A DNA stretch of 64,000 bases from NCBI GenBank assembly GCA_051530055.1, contig CM121341.1, forward strand, positions 9,672,001 to 9,736,000, given 5' to 3'. This document shows, one piece after another, positions 44,995 through 56,227 of the stretch. The translations under genes were made by a program, and so were the position numbers. A model generated the notes under the pieces. The model was given only the letters and a program-made list of their open reading frames with translations. It searched no databases and was not told the DNA's origin. Origin of the DNA: Neoechinorhynchus agilis. Taxonomy: Eukaryota > Acanthocephala. Numbering within the stretch: the first letter of the stretch is position 1; each line of letters starts with the position of its first letter.

Positions 44995-45290
44995 CGCCGA
45001 TGATGCATAATCAAAAGAAACTCACTGATGAGTCCCGTTTCCTCGGGATTTACCGAATGGCTCAGGACATACCGAAATCGATTGGCCGAGTGCCAAAGAA
45101 ATCAGCAGTGTAATAATTACTTCAACGATTTAAATTTAACCGGCAAGTTACACACAAACGATAAAATTAACGGTCTTGAGTTTTTTGAAGTGGTTATTAC
45201 ACGGCTGATTTCTTGGGCACACAGCCAATTGATTTTGGTATGCCCTGAGCCATTCGGTCCCTCCCCTCTCCTTAACGGTCGCCGATGACT
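44995..45290. repeat. Two inverted copies of the short dispersed repeat
   Basis: The plus copy (about 45013-45130, core aaactcactgatgagtccc) faces a minus copy (about 45185-45268). The arms match over about 80 bp (ggctcaggacataccgaaat against its inverse, and the aagaaatcagc run), leaving a loop of about 55 bases. Same family as 26553-26745. Confidence 0.8.
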
Positions 45291-45455
45291 CATAACAAAA
45301 ATTGATTAAATATCGCTAAGGAGTGAAGGGAACTCACTGATGAGCTCTGCTTCCTTGGGTTGTATTTAAGGACCTGTGGGAATAAATTGCCTGACCAATG
45401 AATCGGTGGGCTGTGAGTCGAATTAAAATAATAAGCCGTGTAAGGGATATTCACT
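45282..45455 (+). repeat. Further copy of the short dispersed repeat
   Basis: It starts with cgccgatgactcataac, contains aactcactgatgag, a cttccttgggttgtat run, cggtgggctgtg and aataagccgtgtaa, matching 26553-26745 in the same order. Confidence 0.75.
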
Positions 45456-45502
45456 TGAATACTCAAAAAAGCAAATCCTTATATTCATACATATTTCTTT
45501 AT

Positions 45503-45706
45503 TCTCAACGGCCAATTGTAACACACTCAAGTTTTATTGAAGTCAACCTTGCGAATTTTCAAGGCCTCAGCCTCCTTCTCAAGCATCTAAAAATGGATTG
45601 GTAGCCTCCATTTCTAGACGCTTGGGAAGGAGGCTGAGGCCTTGAAAATTCACAATGAAGAGTTCAATAAAACTCGAGTGTGTTACAATTCGCAATTGAG
45701 AATACA
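45503..45706. repeat. Fold-back with arms of about 95 bp at the start of the 88-bp array
   Basis: One unit of the 88-bp satellite lies in reverse at 45503-45575. With flanking sequence it forms a hairpin with 45607-45706, sharing aaggcctcagcctccttc, aagc.tcta.aaatgg and their inverses. The loop near 45600 is about 10 bases. Confidence 0.85.
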
Positions 45707-48700
45707 CATCCACTCGAAGGGCTGAGGCCTTGAAAATTCGCAATGAAGAGTTCAATAAAACTCGAGTGTGTTACAATTCCCCATTGATAATACACATCCA
45801 CTCGAAGGGCTGATGCCTTGAAAATTCGCAATGAAGAGTTCAGTAAAACTCGAGTGTGTTACAATTCGCTATTGAGAATACAAGTCCACTCGGAGGGCTG
45901 AGGCTTGAAAATTCGCAATGAAGAGTTCAATAAAACTCGAGGGTGTTACAATTCGCTATTGAGAATACACATCCACTCGAAGGGCTGAGGCCTACAAAAT
46001 TCGCAATGAAGAGTTCAATAAAACTCGAGTGTGTTACAATTCGCCATTGAGAATACACATCCACTCGAAGGGCTGAGGCTTGAAAATTCGCAATGAAGAG
46101 TTCAGTAAAACTCGAGTGTGTTACAATTCGCCATTGAGAATACACATCCACTCGAAGGGCTGAGGCCTTGAAAATTCGCAATGAAGAGTTCAATAAAACT
46201 CGAGTGTGTTACAATTCGCTATTGAGAATACACATCAACTCGAAGGGCTGAGGTATTGAAAATTCGCAATGAACAGTTCAATAAAATTCGAATGTGTTAC
46301 AATTCGCCATTGAGAATACACATCCACTCGAAGGGCTGAGGCTTGAAAATTCGCAATGAAAAGTTCAATAAAATTCGAATGTGTAACAATTCGCCATTGA
46401 GAATAGACATCCACTCGATGGGCTGTGGCCTTGAAAATTCCCAATGAAGAGTTCAGTAAAACTCGAGTGTGTTACAATTCGCTATTGAGAATACACATCC
46501 ACTCGAAGGGCTGAGGTATTGAAAATTCGCAATGAACAGTTCAATAAAATTCGAATGTGTTACAATTCGCCATTGAGAATAGACATCCACTCGATGGGCT
46601 GTGGCCTTGAAAATTCGCAATGAAGAGTTCAATAAAATTCGAATGTGTTACAATTCGCCATTGAGAATACACATCCACTCGAAGGGCTGAGGCTTGAAAA
46701 TTCGCAATGAAAAGTTCAATAAAATTCGAATGTGTTACAATTCGCCATTGAGAATAGACATCCACTCGAAGGGCTGAGGCCTTGAAAATTAACAATGAAG
46801 AGTTCAATAAAACTCGAGTGTGTTACAATTCGCTATTGAGAATACACATCCACTCGAAGGGCTGAGGTATTGAAAATTCGCAATGAACAGTTCAATAAAA
46901 TTCGAATGTGTTACAATTCGCCATTGAGAATAGACATCCACTCGATGGGCTGTGGCCTTGAAAATTCGCAATGAAGAGTTCAATAAAATTCGAGTGTGTT
47001 ACAATTCGCTATTGAGAATACACATCCACTCGAAGGGCTGAGGCTTGAAAATTCGCAATGAAAAGTTCAATAAAATTCGAATGTGTAACAATTCGCCATT
47101 GAGAATAGACATCCACTCGATGGGCTGTGGCCTTGAAAATTCGCAATGAAGAGTTCAATAAAACTCGAGTGTGTTACAATTCGCCATTGAGAATAGACAT
47201 CCACTCGATGGGCTGTGGCCTTGAAAATTCGCAATGAAGAGTTCAGTAAAACTCGAGTGTGTTACAATTCGCCATTGAGAATACACATCCACTCGAAGGG
47301 CTGAGGTATTGAAAATTCGCAATGAACAGTTCAATAAAATTCGAATGTGTTACAATTCGCCATTGAGAATAGACATCCACTCGATGGGCTGTGGCCTTGA
47401 AAATTCGCAATGAAGAGTTCAGTAAAACTCGAGTGTGTTACAATTCGCTATTGAGAATACACATCCACTCGAAGGGCTGAGGTATTGAAAATTCGCAATG
47501 AACAGTTCAATAAAATTCGAATGTGTTACAATTCGCCATTGAGAATAGACATCCACTCGATGGGCTGTGGCCTTGAAAATTCGCAATGAAGAGTTCAGTA
47601 AAACTCGAGTGTGTTACAATTCGCTATTGAGAATACACATCCACTCGAAGGGCTGAGGCTTGAAAATTCGCAATGAAGAGTTCAATAAAACTCGAGTGTG
47701 TTACAATTCGCCATTGAGAATACACATCCACTCGATGGGCTGTGGCCTTGAAAATTCGCAACGAAGAGTTCAGTAAAACTCGAATGTGTTACAATTCGCT
47801 ATTGAGAATACACATCCACTCGATGGGCTGTGGCCTTGAAAATTCGCAATGAAGAGTTCAGTAAAACTCGAATGTGTTACAATTCGCTATTGAGAATACA
47901 CATCCACTCGATGGGCTGTGGCCTTGAAAATTCGCAATGAAGAGTTCAGTAAAACTCGAGTGTGTTACAATTCGCCATTGAGAATACACATCCACTCGAA
48001 GGGCTGAGGCCTTGAAAATTCGCAATGAAGAGTTCAGTAAAACTCGAATGTGTTACAATTCGCCATTGAGAATAGACATCCACTCGATGGGCTGTGGCCT
48101 TGAAAATTCGCAATGAAGAGTTCAGTAAAACTCGAGTGTGTTACAATTCGCTATTGAGAATACACATCCACTCGAAGGGCTGAGGCTTGAAAATTCGCAA
48201 TGAAGAGTTCAATAAAACTCGAGTGTGTTACAATTCGCCATTGAGAATACACATCCACTCGAAGGGCTGTGGCCTTGAAAATTCGCAATGAAGAGTTCAG
48301 TAAAACTCGAGTGTGTTACAATTCGCTATTGAGAATACACATCCACTCGAAGGGCTGTGGCCTTGAAAATTCGCAATGAAGAGTTCAGTAAAACTCGAGT
48401 GTGTTACAATTCGCCATTGAGAATACACATCCACTCGAAGGGCTGAGGCCTTGAAAATTCGCAATGAAGAGTTCAATAAAACTCGAGTGTGTTACAATTC
48501 GCTATTGAGAATACACATCCACTCGAAGGGCTGTGGCCTTGAAAATTCGCAATGAAGAGTTCAGTAAAACTCGAGTGTGTTACAATTCGCCATTGAGAAT
48601 ACACATCCACTCGAAGGGCTGAGGCCTTGAAAATTCGCAATGAACAGTTCAATAAAACTCAGATATTACAATTCGCCATTGAGAATACACATCCACTCGA

Positions 48701-49582
48701 TGGGCTGTGGCCTTGAAAATTCGCAATGAAGAGTTCAGTAAAACTCGAGTGTGTTACAATTCGCCATTGAGAATACACATCCACTCGGAGGGCTGAGGCC
48801 TTGAAAATTCGCAATGAAGAGTTCAATAAAACTCGAGTGTGTTACAATTCGCTATTGAGAATACACATCCACTCGAAGGGCTGTGGCCTTGAAAATTCGC
48901 AATGAAGAGTTCAGTAAAACTCGAGTGTGTTACAATTCGCCATTGAGAATACACATCCACTCGAAGGGCTGAGGCTTGAAAATTCGCAATGAAGAGTTCA
49001 GCAAAACTCGAGTGTGTTACAATTCGCTATTGAGAATACACATCAACTCGAAGGCTGAGGCCTTGAAAATTCGCAATGAAGAGTTCAGTAAAACTCGAGT
49101 GTGTTACAATTCGCCATTGAGAATACACATCCACTCGAAGGGCTGAGGCCTTGAAAATTCGCAATGAAGAGTTCAGTAAAACTCGAATGTGTTACAATTC
49201 GCCATTGAGAATAGACATCCACTCGATGGGCTGTGGCCTTGAAAATTCGCAATGAAGAGTTCAGTAAAACTCGAGTGTGTTACAATTCGCCATTGAGAAT
49301 ACACATCCACTCGAAGGGCTGAGGTATTGAAAATTCGCAATGAACAGTTCAATAAAATTCGAATGTGTTACAATTCGCCATTGAGAATAGACATCCACTC
49401 GATGGGCTGTGGCCTTGAAAATTCGCAACGAAGAGTTCAGTAAAACTCGAATGTGTTACAATTCGCTATTGAGAATACACATCCACTCGAAGGGCTGAGG
49501 CTTGAAAATTCGCAATGAACAGTTCAATAAAATTCGAATGTGTTACAATTCGCCATTGAGAATAGACATCAACTCGAAGGAA
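45620..49582. repeat. 88-bp satellite array, about 45 units
   Basis: The tgaaaattcgcaatgaa word recurs every 87-88 bp. Each unit also has cattgagaatacacatc and ctcgaagggctgagg or the variant ctcgatgggctgtgg. Two main unit types alternate: one with gaacagttcaataaaattcgaatgtg and tagacatcc, the other with gaagagttcagtaaaactcgagtgtg. In many places a gaggtattg unit is followed by a gatgggctgtgg unit, so a two- or three-unit higher-order pattern is likely. Short open frames across it are repeat artefacts. Confidence 0.95.
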
Positions 49583-49911
49583 CAATAGGATAGAATATTT
49601 CTTTATGAAAAATCTGGTTTATTGCAGATATGACTAGAAATTATCCACGTAGTTGGCATATTGCAAACCAGGGCAATCCACTAATTGAACCTCATTGCTT
49701 CAATGTTTTTAATTTAAATCAGAAATATACTGTTGAATATCCTAACAAAACAATTATATTGAGGAATACAAAAAAAAGGCGTTCGAACTTTTAGGTAAAA
49801 ATCAATTTTACCATCGTTTACCGTTACGCACTTTTCCCCAAAAATAAAAGCTGTCAACGAATGTGAGTTTTACTGTATCCTGAGGAGCAAAAATCGAGAT
49901 TTAAAGTCCTT
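49583..49911. other. Spacer between satellite and TMEM208-like gene
   Basis: AT-rich with no motif; it should include the 3' end of the minus-strand TMEM208-like transcript. A minus-strand AATAAA is not clear. Confidence 0.35.
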
Positions 49912-50400
49912 TTAAGTTTTTTTACGAATTTTTCCTTTTTGCGGACTATCAGAGGTATCCACTAATTGATTAGCACTTTTCCAAGGAACGACAAGAGCGT
50001 TGTAGGCAACAAATAAGAAGCGAGCTGGAACGAATATCCACAATATCCATGCGTATATGGTTACCATTGTCAATGAATGAACAGCCAGATTCCATATAAT
50101 CACGTCCTTGAAGAAATCGCCAATAAAAGAATCCGACAGATCAACGTTATGACTTGATGCCGGATTTCCTAGCCATCTTAGGAATAAAAACGATAACCAA
50201 CAAGTTATCGCGGTTGAACCATAGAGACCTTTTTCAAATGGTGTTACTCCAGCCTTGAAGTAGGTGGCCCATCCAATTTGAAGCACCAACAGTAAACTGT
50301 CAATGCATGAGAGAATGAGGTAAAACTTACAAAACTCCAAGTTTATCTTAGCGATTTGACGATCACTTCGTCTCGGTTGTTTTTTACGAGCAGTCGCCAT
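49912..50400 (-). CDS. TMEM208: TMEM208-like ER membrane protein
   Basis: A single uninterrupted minus-strand frame of 162 codons starts at ATG 50400. The N-terminus is basic (K-K-Q-P-R-R-S-D-R). Hydrophobic segments lie at about residues 22-48, 59-77 and 100-140. The conserved block F-F-K-D-V-I-I-W-N-L-A-V and I-Y-A-W-I-L-W-I-F-V-P-A-R lines up with TMEM208 L-K-D-V-I-L-L-T-A-I-V and L-Y-V-W-S-F-W-L-L-A-P-G-R, followed by V-V-P-W (TMEM208 V-L-G-P-W). Length matches the family (about 170). The tail is Lys-rich. TMEM208 (SND2/Env10 homologue) helps target proteins to the endoplasmic reticulum. The gene is intronless in this reading and is flanked by a satellite and a LINE fragment, yet keeps a clean frame, so it is probably alive. 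Confidence 0.8.
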   Translation of the reverse strand: MATARKKQPRRSDRQIAKINLEFCKFYLILSCIDSLLLVLQIGWATYFKAGVTPFEKGLYGSTAITCWLSFLFLRWLGNPASSHNVDLSDSFIGDFFKDVIIWNLAVHSLTMVTIYAWILWIFVPARFLFVAYNALVVPWKSANQLVDTSDSPQKGKIRKKT

Positions 50401-50784
50401 CTAAATCAACAAAATCGGGGTATGTTTATCAGATTTAAAGCGAGGTGAATATTAGAAGGTTTTTTAGATGCAGATCAAATTGACAATATTCGGAAAAACG
50501 TGTTAAAAAACTTGCATAAGGAAAAACCTCCGGATCAATTTTGACGACTCCTTTAGCTGTTACACGATTTAAATGCAAATACTTAATATCCCTTTGAATG
50601 TCGGAATTAGCGACAATCAAGATAACAATGAGAAATAGTAATTGCGCTTCTGATCATAAATCCCGCAATACGAAAACGAAAAAAATGGAGCGAAATACTC
50701 ATTTGTAAATGCAAACAAGAGTAGGTGTGCTCATAACCGATGTTTATCTCATAATATGAGATTCCTCAGTTTTCGAAATACTGC

Positions 50785-51434
50785 GTGGAATGAAATCAAG
50801 GATCGCAGTGTCCTTACGACTAGGTCTCCCGATTTGTGTCCCACACTACTGTCGTTGTGGGGCCCTTGTGGATTCTTTGGGTAGACACGGTCTCGTCTGT
50901 CGCCAGTCCGGTGGCAGGTATGCTCGCCACGCTGAGATTAACTCGGTTATTAGTCAGGCCTTAAACACGATACACGCACCGAATCTGCTCGAACCGAGTC
51001 ACCTCTGCAGACTCGACGGTCGGAGACCGGACGAGATAACTGTGTTCCCGTGGCCAGAAGGGAAATCCCTTCTCTGGGGTGGACACCCTTTCCCTGTCCC
51101 CTCAAGGCGCGAAGGAGGTGCTGCAATTGCCGCAGAGGAACGCAAGCGCGGGAAGTACGCGGAGCTCTTGAGGGCACATCACTTCGTCCCTTTCGGCGTT
51201 GAGACGCTCGGTGCCTTCGGTGCTGAGGCCAAGAACTTTACGGCGGATCTTTCAAGGAAGATGAGGATCGCAACCGGAGACCCAAGAGCAGGAACGTCCT
51301 TCCTGCAAAACATAGGTCTCGCGATCCAGCGCGGCAACGCTGCAAGTGTCCTTGCGGCGGTTCCGGGTGGTGAAGAGATGGATCTGGGAAGTTTGTGTAA
51401 TAGAACAAAGAGGAACTACACAGGTGGATTTTAA
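50785..51434 (+). mobile_element. R2-type endonuclease fragment, catalytic core changed
   Basis: A single frame of about 210 codons reads R-L-G-L-P-I-C-V-P-H-Y-C-R-C-G, G-R-H-G-L-V-C, R-H-A-E-I-N, C-R-L-D-G-R-R-P-D-E and F-P-W-P-E-G-K-S-L-L-W-G-G. It then resumes the family pattern at K-Y-A-E-L-L-R-A-H-H-F-V-P-F and ends Q-R-G-N-A-A-S plus a short tail. Compared with the 43.8-kb relative (L-L-W-D-A-A-C-V-D-T-L-A), the catalytic Asp is Gly and the following block is replaced. The 3' sequence beyond 51434 is unlike the other REL copies. Confidence 0.8.
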
Positions 51435-51439
51435 AACTT

Positions 51440-51935
51440 CATATCGATAATCAAAGTTATTGGTCTAAAAATTGAAAGACGAATAACTTAAGAATCATAA
51501 TTGAAGGTATTTAAAAATTGCACGCCAAAATATCCAACAATGCCCATTGTATTGTCTTTCTAAGGTTTTGGTCCTTGCGACTGACCAAACGAGAAGACGA
51601 AATTTGATTTTTTATGCAAGTGAAATATCGTTGGTTCACCGATATTTTATACAGCTTTCTAAACTTAGAGTTAAAACTGTTTAGCTCGGACGACGAGTCG
51701 AAATTTTTGCAATACTTCAAGCGTAAATAATACCTTCATTGATTTAGACTAGAAAGATTCCAGAGTGAAACGCTGAATTATTGTTTAATCGACCTTCAAA
51801 AAATAAGTCCACTTTAAAGCTCCACGGTCAACTGGCGACAAACATCCTTCACATAATTTTCCGACTCGCCTATATGATTTTTTATTGAGGATTACATTCG
51901 AGTGGTGGTTAGAGATATTGTTGTTTTGGTCGCTT
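51440..51935. other. No recognisable gene
   Basis: AT-rich; short frames only. Confidence 0.4.
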
Positions 51936-51939
51936 GTCG

Positions 51940-52055
51940 ATAACCGGGAGAGATCATTAGAGACGAATATTTTTCGAGGTCGAAACAATTGAATTGATAA
52001 TCATTGATTCAATCAGTCGAAATATATTCGTCTCTTATGATCTCTATCGGGTGTC
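51940..52055. repeat. Inverted repeat (MITE-like), arms of about 45 bp
   Basis: The left arm gagagatcattagagacgaa and the right arm's inverse gatagagatcataagagacg run in parallel, with ttcga closing both. The loop is about 25 bases. A single-arm relative is at 25770-25855, so the family is dispersed. Confidence 0.75.
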
Positions 52056-52059
52056 CACA

Positions 52060-52970
52060 ACTGACCTACCGATTTATTTTCGAGTCGCCTTGTGGATCAG
52101 TACACCGAATATGAACGCCAAATACCGAATTCTATATTAGAATATTCGTGTTTAACTGGTTTACGGATCCGTCCCCATCCAATGCATCTATATTTTTCTT
52201 ATTATTCAAATTGACCATACCAAATCTTTTGAATGTGATCTACTTTCTAAAAACAATTCTAACCTAGACTCTTCTTAATTTTAGTGATTGAAACGTAAAT
52301 TAAAGAAACAATCGGGAAAGTATGTTTACTTTAAGTATAGAGACTAAGATGCACCATTGTAAATTCAAATAAAAGACGACATAAACTATAGATAGGAAAA
52401 CTCTGCACAACAATCCTCAATCCAATCTTCTGGACCTTATAATCCGAATTCCAAAATACGGGATGATGGCTCATTGAGTGTAATAAATTCCCAGCATGAC
52501 TTCGATGATCGCTCTGGCATGTAAGGCTATTTTTATCGCATTATCAATCGATGAGGAGCACCTTAAATTTCGCCTTTGAAATCTCAAGAACTTGTGACAA
52601 TGGAACTCTACGAGGAACATGCGACTGAGCATCGTATGGCACTTCGTGTATTATCAATCGGCAGCAATAACACCGGACATAAACAATGAGTTCTAAATTG
52701 TCTTCGTTTCTTCAATACATCACCTCTAGTACGGAATACGTACGGTGACAAAACCTAGTGTAATATTGGGGATGAAAACACCGAGATATTGACAAATTTG
52801 TGGTTTGAATGGTAAATAGTTTATCCATAAACTGTTTGCCAAATCTCCTGAAAACATAAGTCAAAACGACCTAAGATGAGTGTGTTGTTATCCCCTCTCA
52901 ATTCACAAACGGTTCAAATCTTCTTTTATCTCTTTAAAACCATTGAAAGCTCCAAATTCTTGAAAACAAT
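52060..52970. other. Upstream region of the forkhead gene, no other gene seen
   Basis: No convincing frame. It should contain the promoter and leader of the gene at 52971; no TATA or initiator was singled out. Confidence 0.35.
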
Positions 52971-53510
52971 ATGCCGAGACATAATGCGTGGGGAGATATA
53001 AGCATTTCCGAAATAGCCAGGTTGGCGATCAGCAACGCTCCTAATCGCACACTGCCACTACAAAAGATTTACGATTATTTTAAACAGAATTATCCCTATT
53101 TTGCCGCAATAACTGACGAGAAGGAAGTAAAAAGTTGGCAAAACTCAGTTCGCCATACATTATCTGTGAGCAATAAGTTTATACGGGTAAGAGTATCTCA
53201 CGGTCCTAGAGGAATGCACTGGGCTGTCAATGGATGCTATCAGGATGGTCGTCTAAGGAACAGGGACGAATTTCAAGCTCAAAATCTTACCTACGATGGT
53301 GCCGTACCATATGCTGTTGCGGCTGGTGGAAATGGAGCCGCTGTTATGGCACCGTATGCTCAAGGAAATTTCTACAACCCGAATGTGCAAGGGCATTTCC
53401 AACAAAATTTGGGTCCGATAACCAATGCAAATGCCTTCCAAAACCAAAATTTCCAACAATTGGCCCAGTATGGAAAAAATAAACATATCTATAAAAAGAC
53501 TACCAGCTGA
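52971..53510 (+). CDS. Forkhead-domain transcription factor, short and divergent
   Basis: A 179-codon frame starts at ATG 52971. Residues 10-90 form a forkhead (winged-helix) domain: I-S-E-I-A-R-L-A-I-S-N-A-P-N (helix 1), L-P-L-Q-K-I-Y-D-Y-F (helix 2), Y-P-Y-F, then W-Q-N-S-V-R-H-T-L-S (recognition helix; N58, R61 and H62 are the usual base-contacting residues), K-F-I-R-V and G-M-H-W-A-V-N for the wing. The usual K-P-P-Y-S-Y start is missing or changed (N-A-W-G-D-I), so the domain begins almost at the start codon. The rest is rich in Gln, Asn and Ala. It could be a lineage-specific single-exon forkhead gene or one exon of a longer one. The subfamily is not assignable. Confidence 0.75.
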   Translation: MPRHNAWGDISISEIARLAISNAPNRTLPLQKIYDYFKQNYPYFAAITDEKEVKSWQNSVRHTLSVSNKFIRVRVSHGPRGMHWAVNGCYQDGRLRNRDEFQAQNLTYDGAVPYAVAAGGNGAAVMAPYAQGNFYNPNVQGHFQQNLGPITNANAFQNQNFQQLAQYGKNKHIYKKTTS

Positions 53511-53689
53511 GCAACACATAGGAATGCTATTCTTGAGAAATATCTTCGATGGACTAGAAAATGCAAGTATCGAGGTGCGGGGGGAAAGGTGCGTTGTCGC
53601 GGCTAAACAAATTCAAGATTTGGTCCTGTAACGAATATTTTTAGAATTCGGGCACTTTTCCGAGACGTGGTTATCTTCGGCACAGTGGC

Positions 53690-54650
53690 AAAATTTAGGA
53701 AAATGAACTCTGTGAAGACTGTGAAGATCTCGTGGTGGGTTTGGAATTTAGTAAGTCGTGAATGAGTGAGGGCCTTTTTTTGTTGTTAGGTAGAACCTCA
53801 TTGTTCCAGAGATGAAATGATTGATTCTTTTTTAGACCGTCATTTTTGTAATGATTGTTTAGGTAAAACCGGTGGCCATTTTTCAGTGGGATAGGAGAAA
53901 TATGCTTTCCGGTTTAAGTTTTTGAAATGTCGACTAGGCACGAGGTTATTCGAATTAAACATCCTTTTCCAGGAGATGATAGTTTGTATCCGAGCTCAGG
54001 AGCGAGAGAACAATTTCTGCTCCTAGGTTAAGTGCACTTTTACAAAACATTGGCAGGCGGTTTGACACTTTCCGTTTCAACGTTAGGTTGCAATTCCGTT
54101 TTTTACTTTTTTAAAGTAAAATTGTTTTTAAAATTTCTGGCCACGACCCAAAGCGGTCCATGTGATTAGGATAAAAAGCGTTATTTGTTAATTTTGGATT
54201 GTGCTGCGATTTATGAACTGAGCTAAGCGAACGAAGCGGCTTAAAAATCGATTGTTAGTTTCTATTCTAGGAAACCTGCAACTATCCATCGGTTCAATGT
54301 TGAACTTTTAAACAGTTCATATGCAACCGCCTAGAAAACGAATAAAATCACCGTTAATTTAAAAACACTTCGAGCAAGAGGACTAAATGGCAACTTCACA
54401 AATTAATTTTTTCGACATAAATGACGACAATTTTTTAAACGGGCGCCAAATCATTACACAGAGCTTGAATTCTTCAATTTTTTTGTACCTTCTAAATCGC
54501 TGCCCACTTTCTCTCGATGCACTCTGGTTCCCCACTTCGTTCTTTTTGTTCTACGATGAATCGAGCGATTTTGGAGCGAATAATAGATCAATCGTAACAA
54601 GGTCGGGCGCTTCAATGTGAGTAATATTTCTCGATATTATTGGAAACGTC
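53690..54650 (-). repeat. Diverged 0.9-kb repeat, copy 2
   Basis: Reverse complement of the segment at 19070-19930, with many indels. On the plus strand it has a 77-codon frame (54387-54617: G-R-Q-I-I-T-Q-S-L-N-S-S-I-F-L-Y) ending at a good GTGAGT donor. Copy 1 has the same reading with stops where this copy has Gln codons. That could mean a once-coding unit, better kept here. Confidence 0.7.
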
Positions 54651-55760
54651 GATATTCCAATTTTCGTTTAAAAATGTACATTTATTTCTGCAATTGAGTC
54701 AAAAATGTTTATCCATGAAAAGTAAAAATTGAGCTGCTTCCCTTTGTGGACGCTTTATCCTACTTTAAAAACGCGATTTTTACGATGTTTCATTAAGCGC
54801 AATCATTAACTTTCCAGTTAGTTTAAATGCCATATCACTCGCTAATTTTTCCATAAAATCTTGATCGATATCTTTCTTAGTTACAGAGGATAACAAATCT
54901 ATGATTCTGGGCCAGTGTCCCAACTTCGACGTTTCGATTTTCCAATTCCTTTTCTGTCACCAGGAGACTGATAATACGACAGGTCTTTGTCCAATCATTA
55001 ATGGATTTAAATTTCCACTTCAAGACAAAGAGCCATGCCCTTCCAACAGCTAATTTTATTCTTGATTTGCACGGTTTAAGATAGGGACAAAAAGAAATTA
55101 ACAAATTTAAATATGGCGATGAAGATCAAAAACAAACTAGGTTGTCATACATCAGCAGTAGCACGAGGGGCTTGATTTCTTCTAGTGGTAGGACCTCTAC
55201 GGCCATGACCACGGCCGTACTTGACCTGGATTTCAACGTGAACATCTAATACCCTTGACGATTCTACCAACGGGAGAATACGGAGAAGGCTACGTCGGCA
55301 AGTGGTTCGGCACCACGTGACGAACGCAAAGCGTTTATTGCGTCCACTCGCATGCGACGCGAGGCATTTTCAGAAAGGCTGAGATTTGACCTATCTTCAT
55401 TTGCAGACGTTTTGTATTCGTTAAAATCTTTTGTTGACGTCTACGCTCGTTGCCTCACCCATATCTAAACCAGTAGAATGTATGCACGATACCCATCGCG
55501 TTCCCGCAGCAAACTCTGTGGAGCCTCGATTATTTTTGGTACTGTGTGATCGTCCAAGAGATGCGCTTCATTTGTTGGGCTCAGTTATGCATCTTCGGTA
55601 TACTTGAATATATGGTATATTTGTTGCAATATAACTTCCTTTGTTCCATTTTAACTTGACAGGGCCACCTTCGAGAACAGGAATCACCGGGTTTTCTTCG
55701 ATGCTCAAAAATGGTGTAGTTCCAATAATCAGTTTTCTGTTCACATAAGATTATTCATTT
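54650..55760. other. No recognisable gene
   Basis: Some GC-richer patches (55180-55400) suggest older coding material, but no motif or clean frame could be read on either strand. Confidence 0.4.
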
Positions 55761-55769
55761 TGACTCGGG

Positions 55770-56025
55770 ACCCGGGATCGTCAACCCCGTAGACGAAGAC
55801 CAGCTTCCCTGAGTGTGTTTAGGTCAACAACAGGAAGTTGGAAGGAAACTTTTGCTTTGTCCCCTTCCATTTTGTTGGACATCTCGATATATATCGACTC
55901 TTATCAGTCGTTGGAATTTTCTCTTTTCCGTGCACAGGACGTCGGTCTTGTCAAATCCGATTGAGTGTGTGGTTAAGTGAGCGTGATTAAGAATGGCAGA
56001 CGTAGTGTCGCCACTTTTTTTTATA
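55770..56025 (-). mobile_element. Penelope-like element, C-terminal part (left of inserted LINE)
   Basis: The minus-strand frame gives T-T-S-A-I-L-N-H-A-H-L-T-T-H-S-I-G-F-D-K-T-D-V-L-C and then E-K-R-K-F-Q-R-L. This is the later half of a Penelope GIY-YIG domain, where H..T-x-H-x-I-x-F precedes the conserved Glu. The first half lies at 60.43-60.66 kb on the other side of the LINE. Confidence 0.75.
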
Positions 56026-56227
56026 TTACGGCGTGTACAAAATATTTCTCGATATATCCTAATTTTTATCCGAATTTCGGTTGCAAATGTTTTAGGTAGT
56101 TGTTTTTGTTCTTCCCTCTCTCCATCAGCTTTATGATCGATCTCAAGATCCAGCCACATGTTAGAGAGTAAAGAACTAAAACCTTTTCATATAAGGACTC
56201 CATTTTTGTCGATTGATTTGGAATGTG

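Noticed and set aside
45013-45060. Hammerhead ribozyme suggested by CTGATGAG with a GAAAC nearby
   Set aside because: The CTGATGA box and a possible stem II exist, but the GAAA that must follow stem II is absent in all copies (26.58, 45.03, 45.34 kb), and the GAAAC lies only a few bases upstream, which fits no hammerhead layout.
45927-46807. Short minus-strand open frames with repeated C-N-T-x-E-F-Y and R-V-D-V-Y-S text
   Set aside because: They arise from the 88-bp satellite and carry no signature of selection.
38340-49582. CRISPR-like array
   Set aside because: Both arrays are uninterrupted tandem satellites without spacers between repeats, in a eukaryotic context with no cas genes.
55150-55740. 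Possible LTR-element or host coding remnant
   Set aside because: Composition hints at old coding sequence, but no motif or consistent frame was found on either strand.
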